From positions 1 through 50,156 of the forward strand of contig JAQXGN010000006.1 of the NCBI GenBank assembly GCA_029006735.1: a stretch of DNA of 50,156 nucleotides, read 5' to 3'. This document shows positions 17,215-25,807 of the stretch, in pieces. Source of the DNA: Caryophanales bacterium (GTDB lineage Bacteria; Bacillota_I; Bacilli_A; RFN20; CAG-449). The position numbers and the translations under genes were made by a program. How positions within the stretch are numbered: the stretch's first letter is position 1; each line of letters opens with the position of its first letter. The notes under the pieces are model-generated. The model ran no database searches and was not told the origin of the DNA. It saw only the letters and a program-made list of their open reading frames with translations.

Positions 17215-18834
17215 ATGCAAGATAAAATAACTGCAAAATTATTCAAAGATATGATGTTAAATGGAGTAAATAATCTTTCCAATAATGTTAAAGAAATCAA
17301 TGAATTAAATGTATTTCCTGTTCCAGATGGTGATACAGGAACAAATATGAGAACAACTTTAGCAGGTGGAGTTTCTTCCATCTCTCAAGTAGATTCTTTT
17401 TGTGATATGTGTTCTATATTTGCTAGAAATTGTTTATTATCTGCAAGAGGGAATTCAGGAGTAATTTTATCGCAATTCTTTAATGGATTAGCTTTTGTTT
17501 TAAAAAATTTTGATTGTTTAGATGTTAACAATATATATGCTGCTTTTGAAAGTGGTGTTGAATATGCTTATAACTCGGTAGTATCTCCTAAAGAAGGGAC
17601 TATTTTAACTTGTTTTAGAATACCTTTAGAAAAGGTGAAAAATAATTATTCATCTTTAGATGAATTTTTTTCTATTTATATTCAAGAATTAAAAATTGTT
17701 ATTCCTCAAACAAAAATGATGCTTCCAGTTTTATTAGAAGCAGATGTAGTAGATTCTGGGGGTAAAGGATGGCTTTATATTATTGAAGGTATGTATGAAG
17801 CTTTTAAAGGTGTAACTATTGAATCTAATACGGATTTGGATCACATTGATAAAAATGGAGAAGTTAATAATAAACAAATATCTTTAGAAGATGGAATAAA
17901 CTATGGTTATTGTACTGAGTTTATTGTTTTTTTAGCAAAGAATAATCTTTCTTCTTTTGATAAAGAAAAATTCATCAAGAAACTAGAAGAAATGGGAGAT
18001 TCGATTGTTTGTATAAAAGATGATTCATTAGTTAAAGTTCATATTCATACTAAAGAACCAGGTGACGTTATTAACTTTGCCCATAAATATGGTGAATTTA
18101 TTTCATTAAAAATAGAAAATATGTCTTTACAAAATCAAGAGGTTAAGAAAAAGAATAAGAAAGCAAAAAAGCATAAAAAGAATGCGATTATTTCTATTTC
18201 AACAGGAGACGGCTTTGAAACAATTTTTAACGATTTGAATGTTGATGTAATTATTAATGGTGGACAAACAATGAATACTTCTTGTCAAGAGATTATGGAT
18301 GCTTTTGAATTAGTAGATGCAGATAACATTTTTGTTTTACCAAACAATAAAAATATCTTGTTAGCAGCGTTACAAGCAAAGGAATTGACAAAAGATAAGA
18401 ATGTTATAGTTATTGATACAAAAACTCTTGTTGAAGGATATTTTGCCCTATCTTGTATGACTGATCCTAATGGTGAAGAAAAGCAAATTACACAAGAATT
18501 AATTGAAGGAAAGCAAGCAGTTCTTTCTTGTAAAATCACTAAAGCAATTAGAGACTCATCTATTAATGAATTAACTATTAAAGAAGGCGAATATATTGGT
18601 TTTTGCGATGAAAACTTAGTTGTAAATAATACTAATTCACTTGAATGTTTAATTTCTTTATTAGGAAAAATTGATGATTTAGAATCTCATAGTATTGTAA
18701 TTTTTGTTGGACAAGAAGAAAAATATGAACTAGAGGAAATTGAATCGACAATCTATGATAACTATCCAAATGTTGAAATAGGTTTGATATATGGTGGTCA
18801 AGATGTATATCACTATTTAATAGGGGTGATTTAA
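17215..18834 (+). CDS. fakA: Fatty acid kinase catalytic subunit FakA (DAK2/DegV-like)
   Basis: This protein of about 539 residues has an N-terminal DhaL-like kinase domain, with the metal/ATP loop PVPDGDTGTNM (35-45), SARGNSGVILSQFFNG and the DSGGKGW turn, then a linker rich in Lys (KKKNKKAKKHKK) and a C-terminal domain as in FakA. FakA phosphorylates fatty acids held by a DegV-type FakB protein to acyl phosphate, which PlsX and PlsY use for phospholipid synthesis. plsX begins one base after this stop and a DegV protein lies at 24860. Start choice is uncertain: 17206 is 3 bases from the AGGAG, while 17215 aligns better with family N termini. Confidence 0.92.
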   Translation: MQDKITAKLFKDMMLNGVNNLSNNVKEINELNVFPVPDGDTGTNMRTTLAGGVSSISQVDSFCDMCSIFARNCLLSARGNSGVILSQFFNGLAFVLKNFDCLDVNNIYAAFESGVEYAYNSVVSPKEGTILTCFRIPLEKVKNNYSSLDEFFSIYIQELKIVIPQTKMMLPVLLEADVVDSGGKGWLYIIEGMYEAFKGVTIESNTDLDHIDKNGEVNNKQISLEDGINYGYCTEFIVFLAKNNLSSFDKEKFIKKLEEMGDSIVCIKDDSLVKVHIHTKEPGDVINFAHKYGEFISLKIENMSLQNQEVKKKNKKAKKHKKNAIISISTGDGFETIFNDLNVDVIINGGQTMNTSCQEIMDAFELVDADNIFVLPNNKNILLAALQAKELTKDKNVIVIDTKTLVEGYFALSCMTDPNGEEKQITQELIEGKQAVLSCKITKAIRDSSINELTIKEGEYIGFCDENLVVNNTNSLECLISLLGKIDDLESHSIVIFVGQEEKYELEEIESTIYDNYPNVEIGLIYGGQDVYHYLIGVI

Positions 18835-18835
18835 T

Positions 18836-19804
18836 ATGAAAAGAATTATTATTGATACTTTAGGTGGAGACAATGGAGAAAATGAAATCGTTTTAGGTGC
18901 GATTGAATGGATGAAAAACCATCAAAACTACGATGTTTTATTTGTCGGTCATGCAGCTAATATTATTTCTCTATGTGAAAAAAATCAAATACCAGAGGAT
19001 AGATATTTAATAATTGATGCGATGGAAGAAATAACTAATCTTGATAATCCAATGTCGTTATTACATGATAAAGAAAATACATCAATGGTTAAAGCTTTAA
19101 CTGCATTAAATGATGAAAATAATATTGGTTTATTTTCTTGTGGAAGTACTGGATGTTTATTAGTTGGAAGCATTTTTAAAATTGGATTATTTAAAGGTTT
19201 ACGATTTCCTTTTTTAGCTGCAGAATTAATCAAATTTGACTCTTCTCCTTTATGTCTTACTGATTGTGGAGCGAATATTGATGTTAAAGAAAATGATTTA
19301 TTAAATATTGCTAAAGCAGGTAGTGCTTATATTAAATCTTTATATCATAATGAATCACCTAGAGTAGGATTGTTATCTGTAGGAAAAGAAGATCATAAAG
19401 GAAACGAAGTGACAAAAAAAGCATTTAATTTATTAAAAAAATCAGATCTTAATTTCATCGGAAATATTGAAGGAAATGATGTTTTTAAACCCAATATTGA
19501 TGTAGTTGTATGCGATGGGTTTGTTGGGAATATTATTTTAAAAAACGCGGAAAGTGTCGCGTATTCTGCGATGGACATATTAGATAAAATTGGAAATGAT
19601 CCATTATTGGAACAAGCTAAAATAGCAATTTACAAACGTTATGGATATAATAGCCAAGGTGGCTCAGTATTTTTAGGAACTAAAGAAATCATTGTTAAAG
19701 GACATGGAGTTGCATCATCTAGTACAGTTATTAGTTGTATAGATAAGATTGTTAAACTATATGAAAATAATTTTATTTCTTTATTAGAAGAAGAATTTAA
19801 TTAA
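18836..19804 (+). CDS. plsX: Phosphate acyltransferase PlsX
   Basis: This 322-residue enzyme interconverts acyl-ACP and acyl phosphate, the link between carrier-bound and kinase-derived fatty acids. Family stretches seen are IDTLGGDNGENEIVLGA (6-22; the usual DAMGGD reads DTLGGD), SCGSTGCLLVGS, LTDCGANIDVK, VGLLSVGKEDHKGN and VVCDGFVGNIILK. It begins one base after fakA and is followed one base later by a phosphopantetheinyl transferase gene, so the genes are tightly coupled. The GGGGTGA site lies inside the end of fakA. Confidence 0.95.
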   Translation: MKRIIIDTLGGDNGENEIVLGAIEWMKNHQNYDVLFVGHAANIISLCEKNQIPEDRYLIIDAMEEITNLDNPMSLLHDKENTSMVKALTALNDENNIGLFSCGSTGCLLVGSIFKIGLFKGLRFPFLAAELIKFDSSPLCLTDCGANIDVKENDLLNIAKAGSAYIKSLYHNESPRVGLLSVGKEDHKGNEVTKKAFNLLKKSDLNFIGNIEGNDVFKPNIDVVVCDGFVGNIILKNAESVAYSAMDILDKIGNDPLLEQAKIAIYKRYGYNSQGGSVFLGTKEIIVKGHGVASSSTVISCIDKIVKLYENNFISLLEEEFN

Positions 19805-19805
19805 T

Positions 19806-20360
19806 ATGGAAAAGATATATTATTCTTTAAGAAAATTTAAAGATTTGGATTATGTAAATTTACCTTCAAACATTGTTTCGCATTTAGAAAAATATCATTT
19901 GAAAAAGCAAAAAGATATATCTACTTATGCTTGGATATCTCTTGGAAAATTAATGGAAAAGGTAATTGGAAAAAACATATTAAATCAAGTGTTTTTTTCT
20001 ATTAATGGAAAACCATTATTAAAAGACTTTTATGTGTCAATGTCACACGACGAAGAATATGTTTTAGTATCATTATCTAAAATAAATCATGGGGTAGATA
20101 TTGAAAAAATAAAAGAAGATTATAATGAAAAAGCAATAACTAAATTCAATGATATTGTGATTAAGAATAAAGAAGATTTTTTTCTATATTGGACTAGAAG
20201 AGAAACCATTATTAAAGTTGAAGATATCTCTTTATTTTCAAAAGTAAACTATTTAGATTATAATTTTAATAGTTTTATCGAAAATGATTATATGATATCA
20301 ATTGGTAGTAAAGAGGAAGAAGAATTAATTAGGGTTAACTTAGATGAGTATGGAGAATAA
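19806..20360 (+). CDS. 4'-phosphopantetheinyl transferase (Sfp-like)
   Basis: This 184-residue protein installs the phosphopantetheine arm of CoA on carrier proteins. The Mg-binding GVDIE (96-100) and the WTRRE-x3-K motif (129-137) are both intact, and VSMSHDEEYV (78-87) matches the first Sfp motif. It is shorter than Sfp (about 220) but longer than AcpS (about 120), as in reduced single-domain Sfp types. Two carriers are encoded directly downstream (Ser603 of the next gene and Ser40 of the protein at 23530) and are the obvious targets. It overlaps the ligase gene by 17 bases. Confidence 0.9.
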   Translation: MEKIYYSLRKFKDLDYVNLPSNIVSHLEKYHLKKQKDISTYAWISLGKLMEKVIGKNILNQVFFSINGKPLLKDFYVSMSHDEEYVLVSLSKINHGVDIEKIKEDYNEKAITKFNDIVIKNKEDFFLYWTRRETIIKVEDISLFSKVNYLDYNFNSFIENDYMISIGSKEEEELIRVNLDEYGE

Positions 20361-22275
20361 GAATAAGATTGTTAGACAACACTGCAGATTATTAGAGAAT
20401 TCAAATAAAACATTTGAAGATATTTTTAATGTGATGTTTCTTATGGAAGATCATATTTTTATTGAATATGAAGATAAATATAAAATAGTTGAAGAAACAT
20501 ATGGTCAAATAAAAAATAAAATCAAAGATGTAGCTTTTTCTATTGAACAAAAACTACAAATTAAAAACCAATATATTGCTTTAGCTATGGAAAATTCTAG
20601 TGCTTGGATTATTACATTTTGGGCGATATTAATGAGTGGGAATAAACCATATTTATTAAATTTAAGACACCCTAAATCTCTAAGTGAAAAGATTATGCAT
20701 ACATTGAATATACAATATGTTATTTCTTTAGAAGAAGATACTTATTTAGGCGTAAAAACCGTAATATTTAATCAATTAGATTTAGTGGTTAATAATGAAT
20801 ATAAGTATCATTTTGGAAATGAGATTGCTCTTTCAACAAGTGCGACTTCACTAAAAGAGAAAATAGTATTTTATAAGGGAGAAAACTTCGCAGAACAAAT
20901 ATTAAATGCAAGAAGTTTAATTAAAAGAAATCCGATTCTAAAAAAACATTATAAAGGACATTTGAAGTTACTTGCATTTCTTCCTTTTTATCATATTTTT
21001 GGATTAATTGCTTGTTATTTTTGGTTTTGCTTTTTTGGTAGAACAGTTGTTTTATTAAAAGATTATTCACCAGATTGTATTATTAGAACTATAAAAAAAC
21101 ATCAAGTAACGCATGTTTTTGCAGTCCCGTTATTGTGGCATACGATAGAACAAAAAATTATTAAGAAAGTCCATCAAATGGGAGAAAAAAAAGAAACGAC
21201 ATTTAATAAAGCGATTGATTTTTCTATTAGATTACAAAATATTTTTCCTCATTTAGGTAAAATTATTGCAAGAAAAATTTTTAAGAAAGTAAATGAAAAT
21301 TTATTTGGAAATTCGGTTGTAATGTGTATTTCTGGAGGATCGTATATTAAGGATTCTTCACTTAAATTAATAAATGCATTAGGATATCCTTTATTTAATG
21401 GATATGGAATGAGTGAGATAGGTATTACAAGTGTCGAATTAAGGAACAAACCAAAGTATCGACTACTAAATTCAATTGGAAAACCTCTTGATTCTGTCCA
21501 GTATTATATTAAAGATAACGTTTTATTTGTTAAGGGGAAATCTACTTCATATAAGCTTTGTGTTGATGGAGAATATATTAATAATGATGATATTTTTAAT
21601 ACATGCGATGTTTGTAAAATGGATGATAAAGGATATTTCTATATATTAGGGAGAAATAATGACATTGTTATATCTGATTCAGGAGAAAATATTAATCCTG
21701 ATTTAATTGAAAAAGAATTTATTTTAAATACTTCATATCGTTATTCAATTTTAGGGTTAAAGAATAGTGATAATAATGATGAATTATCTCTAGTTATTGA
21801 ATTAGATAGAAGCACAACTAAAATGCAGATTATTAAATTAATCGATGAGGTAAATAGTTTAAATAATCAATTAGATTTAGTTTATCGCATTAAGCATTTC
21901 TATTTTACTTATGATTTAATTTCATCTCAACGAGCGATAAAGGTAAGTAGATCCTATTTAATAAATGGAATTAAGAATAAAGAAATTAATTTAATTGATT
22001 TTAAGACAATGCAAGATTTAAAGAATAGAAAAGATGATTGTGAATTAGAATTAGTCGATATAATTAAAGAAATATTTGCTGATGTATTACACAAAAATAT
22101 CGAAGAAATAGATAATAACGCTCATTTTTTCAATGATTTAGGAGGGACGAGTTTAGATTATTTTGATTTGATATCAAAAATAACTAATCGATTTGATGTT
22201 TCTTTGAATTTTTCTAAAGATGAGGTTGCAAATACAGTCAATGAATTGGCTATAGTAGTGGGGAAAAAGATATGA
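20344..22275 (+). CDS. AMP-forming acyl ligase fused to a C-terminal acyl-carrier domain
   Basis: This 643-residue protein has an ANL adenylation domain (about 1-545) with LPFYHIFG (213-220), NGYGMSEIG (352-360), YFYILGRNNDIV (431-442) and a candidate catalytic Lys533. A carrier domain (about 565-643) has phosphopantetheine Ser603 in LGGTSLD. It should activate an acid as acyl-AMP and load it on its own carrier. The A3 phosphate loop is abnormal: STSATSLKEK (164-173) lacks the Gly and Pro of the consensus but keeps Lys. The gene starts inside the transferase gene and its TGA stop overlaps the next ATG (ATGA); that TGA is the only one in the window, and TAG follows three codons later. The substrate is unknown; a fatty acid is inferred from the neighbours. 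Confidence 0.87.
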   Translation: MSMENKNKIVRQHCRLLENSNKTFEDIFNVMFLMEDHIFIEYEDKYKIVEETYGQIKNKIKDVAFSIEQKLQIKNQYIALAMENSSAWIITFWAILMSGNKPYLLNLRHPKSLSEKIMHTLNIQYVISLEEDTYLGVKTVIFNQLDLVVNNEYKYHFGNEIALSTSATSLKEKIVFYKGENFAEQILNARSLIKRNPILKKHYKGHLKLLAFLPFYHIFGLIACYFWFCFFGRTVVLLKDYSPDCIIRTIKKHQVTHVFAVPLLWHTIEQKIIKKVHQMGEKKETTFNKAIDFSIRLQNIFPHLGKIIARKIFKKVNENLFGNSVVMCISGGSYIKDSSLKLINALGYPLFNGYGMSEIGITSVELRNKPKYRLLNSIGKPLDSVQYYIKDNVLFVKGKSTSYKLCVDGEYINNDDIFNTCDVCKMDDKGYFYILGRNNDIVISDSGENINPDLIEKEFILNTSYRYSILGLKNSDNNDELSLVIELDRSTTKMQIIKLIDEVNSLNNQLDLVYRIKHFYFTYDLISSQRAIKVSRSYLINGIKNKEINLIDFKTMQDLKNRKDDCELELVDIIKEIFADVLHKNIEEIDNNAHFFNDLGGTSLDYFDLISKITNRFDVSLNFSKDEVANTVNELAIVVGKKI

Positions 22276-23546
22276 GACACTTTTTAGTTTGGCTTGCTAA
22301 AATAACAGGATGGCCTATATACTTTTTTATGTTTAGAAAAAAGGTATATTACGAGAATAGAAAAATACAAGGAAGAAATATCAAAAAGAGAGCGATTATT
22401 GTATCAAATCATCGATCAATAAAAGATTTTGTTTTATATTTAGGCGTTTTTCCATGGCGATTTATCCATTGTTTAGTTGGTGAAATGGTTTATCAAAAAA
22501 ATAAATTATTAAATTTTATCTTATGGTCTATTGGAGCAGTTAAAGTTGATCGTCAAATTCATGATTTAACCTTCATGTCCAAAGCTGAAAGTTTATTAGA
22601 AAAAGAAAAAGTTTTATTAGTTTTTCCAGAAGGTAAATTATCATTAAATGGACGAGTTGATAAATTTTATGAAAGTTATGTTTTACTTGCTTTAAAAACA
22701 GGATCACCAATTATTCCAGTATATACTGACGGTAATTATTCGTTTAAAAAAGGGGCTAATGTCATTATTGGTGAGCCTATTGATTTACGTGATTATGTCA
22801 ATAGTGATAATCCAACTAAAGAAGAAATCACGCGTTTAAATAAGATTGTAAGAACTAAGATTATTTATTTAGGGAGATTATTAGAAGAGAAAAAAGGACT
22901 TAAAAAGCCAAATATTTTTAGACTTCTTTTCTGGGATTTAGGTAGAATATTATTTTATTTTTCTAATTTCCGTTATCGAGTAAAACCGATTTATAAGGAT
23001 AAAAAAGATTTAAAAGTTAAAGGTAAATCAATTATTATTTCTAATCATTCTAGCTTTTCTGATGTCTTTATTATTGTTGATACATTCTGGAGAAGAAGAT
23101 TAAATATTTTAGCAGCAGAGATCGTATTTGACAATCATCCAATTAGATCGTTTTTTTTAAAAGGCCTTGGGTGTATTAGAATAGATCGAACAAAGAATGA
23201 TATTGACGCAATAAGACGATGTCAAAATGCATTAAATAGAGGGGGAGCGTTATTAATTTTCCCAGAAGGAAGAATTATTAAAGATAACACTTTGTCATCA
23301 TTTAAACAGGGAGCGGTTTTACTTGCAGTACAAACAAAAACAGATATTACTCCAACATATATTTCACCAAAAAAGGAAAAGGGAAGAACGATTATTTATG
23401 TGGGAGAAAGAATAAAAGTTAGTGAAATGTTTGGAGACAAACTTCCATCTTTAGAAGAAATTGATTTAATCTCTAACACATTATATGATAGAATCAATAA
23501 GATGAAAGAAATAGATGATGGTAGAAAAGATGGAAGAAATATTTAA
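22272..23546 (+). CDS. Double PlsC-type acyltransferase
   Basis: This 424-residue protein carries two complete acyltransferase modules in one chain. Module 1 has NHRSIKD (His47, Asp52) and FPEGKLS (118-124); module 2 has NHSSFSD (His259, Asp264) and FPEGRI (329-334). Both keep the catalytic H-x4-D pair and the acceptor-site EG motif, so both may be active. Hydrophobic N-terminal stretches (LVWLAKITGWPIYFFMF) suggest peripheral membrane binding. Such an enzyme could put both chains on glycerol phosphate or transfer to two different acceptors. It is coupled to the ligase gene by an ATGA overlap, and the carrier gene starts inside its end. Confidence 0.88.
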   Translation: MRHFLVWLAKITGWPIYFFMFRKKVYYENRKIQGRNIKKRAIIVSNHRSIKDFVLYLGVFPWRFIHCLVGEMVYQKNKLLNFILWSIGAVKVDRQIHDLTFMSKAESLLEKEKVLLVFPEGKLSLNGRVDKFYESYVLLALKTGSPIIPVYTDGNYSFKKGANVIIGEPIDLRDYVNSDNPTKEEITRLNKIVRTKIIYLGRLLEEKKGLKKPNIFRLLFWDLGRILFYFSNFRYRVKPIYKDKKDLKVKGKSIIISNHSSFSDVFIIVDTFWRRRLNILAAEIVFDNHPIRSFFLKGLGCIRIDRTKNDIDAIRRCQNALNRGGALLIFPEGRIIKDNTLSSFKQGAVLLAVQTKTDITPTYISPKKEKGRTIIYVGERIKVSEMFGDKLPSLEEIDLISNTLYDRINKMKEIDDGRKDGRNI

Positions 23547-23778
23547 TAAATTAATTGAAATATTAAAAAATCTAGCCTTTAATAAAGAACTAGATTATTC
23601 AAAAATAACAATGGATTCACGAATTGTTGAAGATATTGGGTTAAATTCAATCGGTATGTTATATATGGTAATTGCGTTTGAAAAAGAATTTCAAATTCAA
23701 GTTCATAACATATCATCAGATTTATTTGTAACAGTAAGAGATGTCGTTAAGTTTATCGATGAAGAGATAAATGGCTAA
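23530..23778 (+). CDS. Free acyl carrier protein
   Basis: This acidic protein of about 82 residues has the four-helix carrier pattern and Ser40 in DIGLNSIGML as the phosphopantetheine site. It overlaps the end of the double acyltransferase gene in another frame; starts at 23515 or 23530 are both possible. It diverges from housekeeping AcpP, which normally has DSLD at the attachment site, so it is probably a dedicated carrier of this operon and not the main fatty-acid-synthesis ACP. A terminator overlaps its last codons. Confidence 0.87.
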   Translation: MEEIFNKLIEILKNLAFNKELDYSKITMDSRIVEDIGLNSIGMLYMVIAFEKEFQIQVHNISSDLFVTVRDVVKFIDEEING

Positions 23779-23790
23779 CCATCTCTTTTT
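23763..23790 (+). terminator. Terminator of the lipid operon, overlapping the carrier gene end
   Basis: AGAGAT (23763-23768) pairs with ATCTCT (23781-23786), with an inner TGG/CC pair, and TTTTT follows. The stop codon of the carrier gene lies in the loop. Confidence 0.65.
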
Positions 23791-23793
23791 ATA

Positions 23794-24753
23794 TTAATAA
23801 TTTTTGTTTTCTTCAAGGAAAGAAGCAATCTCTGCATCATATTTTTCTTCATCATTAATTCTTACATGAGAATGTGCACCTTTATCAAACCAAACTAGTT
23901 TTTTATTACTGCTTCCGCATTTATTAAATAATATAACTGCTTTTTTTGGTAAAGAAAATTGATCTTGTTTAGTATAGATAAATAAAATTGGAATTTTAAT
24001 GTCTTTTACTTTATGAATAGGGCCAATCCAAGGGTGAGTTTTTGCCTTAAATTTTTGCATTAACATTACTTCATAATAAACAGGAAAAATAGGGCGATGA
24101 TCAACAATCATATGCCTTTTGAATGTTTCGGCAAAATGGACATAAGTTCCATCAACAATGATTCTATTTATATAAGGAGGGCAGTTTTTACTAGTAATCG
24201 CATAAATAGATGTAGCTGCACCAATACAAATACCATGTAATATTATTTCTTTGATGTGATATTCATCATGAAGGATAGTGGACCATTTTAATATATCTTT
24301 ATATTCTTGAAACCCTACAGCGTTATATATTCCATCACTTAATCCATGGGCTCTAATATCCATAACTAAGATATTATAACCAAGTTTTGCATATGGAATA
24401 GCAAAGTAATAAGAATATAATAATGATTCAGTTCTTCCTTGAGAGATAATGACACATTTATCTGAACCAAAATCAAAGTATTGAGCGTAAAGATTTAATC
24501 CATCATTAACCATATGTAAATCAGTGATTTTATCTTTGTTTTCGTTTGCCCATTTTATTCCTCGATTAAACATTGTTACTTGTTCTTCATTATCAGGCGC
24601 AGAACAGCTTCTTCCCCATTTTTCTTTAGAATCTCTAACCAAGTTGTCTTTAAAAACTTTTTTGGCGATTGGAAGAGTCATTGTTATCATAATAATAAAT
24701 GATAGGATTATTATTGAAAAAACAATAATCAATATTATTTGCCATATCTCCAT
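23794..24753 (-). CDS. Membrane-anchored alpha/beta hydrolase with Cys at the nucleophile position
   Basis: This 319-residue protein has an N-terminal membrane segment (IILIIVFSIIILSFIIMI) and then an alpha/beta hydrolase domain: DIRAHGLSDG, the nucleophile elbow GICIG (Cys176), an acid in YTKQDQF and the catalytic His in GAHSHVRI. Close relatives in Firmicutes usually read G-x-S-x-G, so Cys in place of Ser is notable and would favour a dienelactone-hydrolase-like or other thiol mechanism, or loss of esterase activity. The start follows GGAGGA. It converges with the lipid operon and diverges from degV behind a shared repeated motif; a role in lipid turnover is a guess. Confidence 0.82.
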   Translation of the reverse strand: MEIWQIILIIVFSIIILSFIIMITMTLPIAKKVFKDNLVRDSKEKWGRSCSAPDNEEQVTMFNRGIKWANENKDKITDLHMVNDGLNLYAQYFDFGSDKCVIISQGRTESLLYSYYFAIPYAKLGYNILVMDIRAHGLSDGIYNAVGFQEYKDILKWSTILHDEYHIKEIILHGICIGAATSIYAITSKNCPPYINRIIVDGTYVHFAETFKRHMIVDHRPIFPVYYEVMLMQKFKAKTHPWIGPIHKVKDIKIPILFIYTKQDQFSLPKKAVILFNKCGSSNKKLVWFDKGAHSHVRINDEEKYDAEIASFLEENKNY

Positions 24754-24779
24754 ATAAATTCCTCCATTTAATAATGGGA

Positions 24780-24810
24780 TTATAACAAATAAATGTTATA
24801 TTTATAACAA
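24780..24810. promoter_or_regulatory. Repeated TTATAACAA operator-like motif between hydrolase and degV
   Basis: The 9-mer TTATAACAA occurs at 24780-24788 and again at 24802-24810, 22 bases apart (two helical turns), with the inverse TGTTATA (24794-24800) between them. The inner pair forms TGTTATA-TT-TATAACA. The second copy overlaps the candidate -35 region of degV (24804-24809), with TATAAT at 24827-24832 after 17 bases. It suits a repressor site controlling one or both divergent genes. The 24793-24810 part matches 11 of 14 fixed positions of the Rex consensus as I remember it. Confidence 0.55.
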
Positions 24811-24859
24811 TATTAAGAAAAATATGTATAATAATATTTATTATGAGGAGAAGAAAGAT

Positions 24860-25792
24860 ATGAATGATTATGTAATTATACCAGATGTTACATGTGATCT
24901 CCCTAAAGAATTACGTGAAAGATTTGGAATTGTTGATTACGTCCGTAGTCACTTAAATTTACCTGATGGAACTGATATTCCATCTGATTTAGAATGGGGT
25001 TACTCTAATCCAACAGATTTTTACAAAATGATGAAGAATAAGAAAAATGTTTTTTCTACATCAACTCCAACACCAGAAGATTTTATTGCTTGTTGGGAAA
25101 AATTTTTAAAAGAGGGTAAAGATATTATTTCCGTTACTATTTCAAGTGCTTTAAGTGGAAGTTATGGTTTTTCTTGTAAAGCAAAAGAAATGTTGGATAA
25201 AAAATATCCAGAAAGAAGAATTGTATGTATTGATTCATTACGTTATTCAACAGCATTTGGTGTCATTTGTTGTTATGCAGGTGAGAAAAGATTAAATGGT
25301 GCGACATTTGATGAAGTTGTTTCTTGGATTAATGAAAATAAAAATTGTTTCCATCAAATGGGACCAATGGAAGATTTATATTTCTTAGCAAGAAAAGGAA
25401 GAATAAATAATTTTAAAGCTTTCATGGGAACATTAGTTGGAGTTAAACCTTGTGGTGATTTTAATAATGATGGTATGACAACAGTTTTATATAAACCAAA
25501 AGGACAAGAAGCAACATATAATTTCTGTATTGAATATATTCGTAAAACAATCATTAAACCAGAAGAACAATATATTTTTATTTCTAATACTGCAAGAAAA
25601 GAACAAGCAGAGGAATTATCTAGAAGAATTAAAGAAGCGTTTAATCCAAAAGAAGTATTCGTTGTTGATGTTCAACCAGCATGTGGAATAAATGTTGGTC
25701 CAGGCTTATATGCAGCATATTATTACGGTAATAAGATTGAAGATGATATGGCATATGAAAAACAAGTTGTTTCAGAAATAACAAAACAATAA
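24860..25792 (+). CDS. DegV-family fatty-acid-binding protein (FakB-like)
   Basis: This 310-residue DegV protein binds a fatty acid and presents it to FakA for phosphorylation. Family features are the N-terminal VTCDLP, TSTPTPEDF, SSALSGSYG for head-group binding, and LARKGRINNFKAFMGTLVGVKP. The start at 24860 follows GAGGAG with a 9-base gap; an upstream in-frame ATG at 24824 lies in the promoter -10 region and is unlikely. It stands alone, 7 kb from fakA, so the two may be separately regulated, here through the repeats at 24780-24810. Binding preference cannot be read from sequence. Confidence 0.9.
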   Translation: MNDYVIIPDVTCDLPKELRERFGIVDYVRSHLNLPDGTDIPSDLEWGYSNPTDFYKMMKNKKNVFSTSTPTPEDFIACWEKFLKEGKDIISVTISSALSGSYGFSCKAKEMLDKKYPERRIVCIDSLRYSTAFGVICCYAGEKRLNGATFDEVVSWINENKNCFHQMGPMEDLYFLARKGRINNFKAFMGTLVGVKPCGDFNNDGMTTVLYKPKGQEATYNFCIEYIRKTIIKPEEQYIFISNTARKEQAEELSRRIKEAFNPKEVFVVDVQPACGINVGPGLYAAYYYGNKIEDDMAYEKQVVSEITKQ

Positions 25793-25807
25793 TAATTTAG
25801 ATATTTT

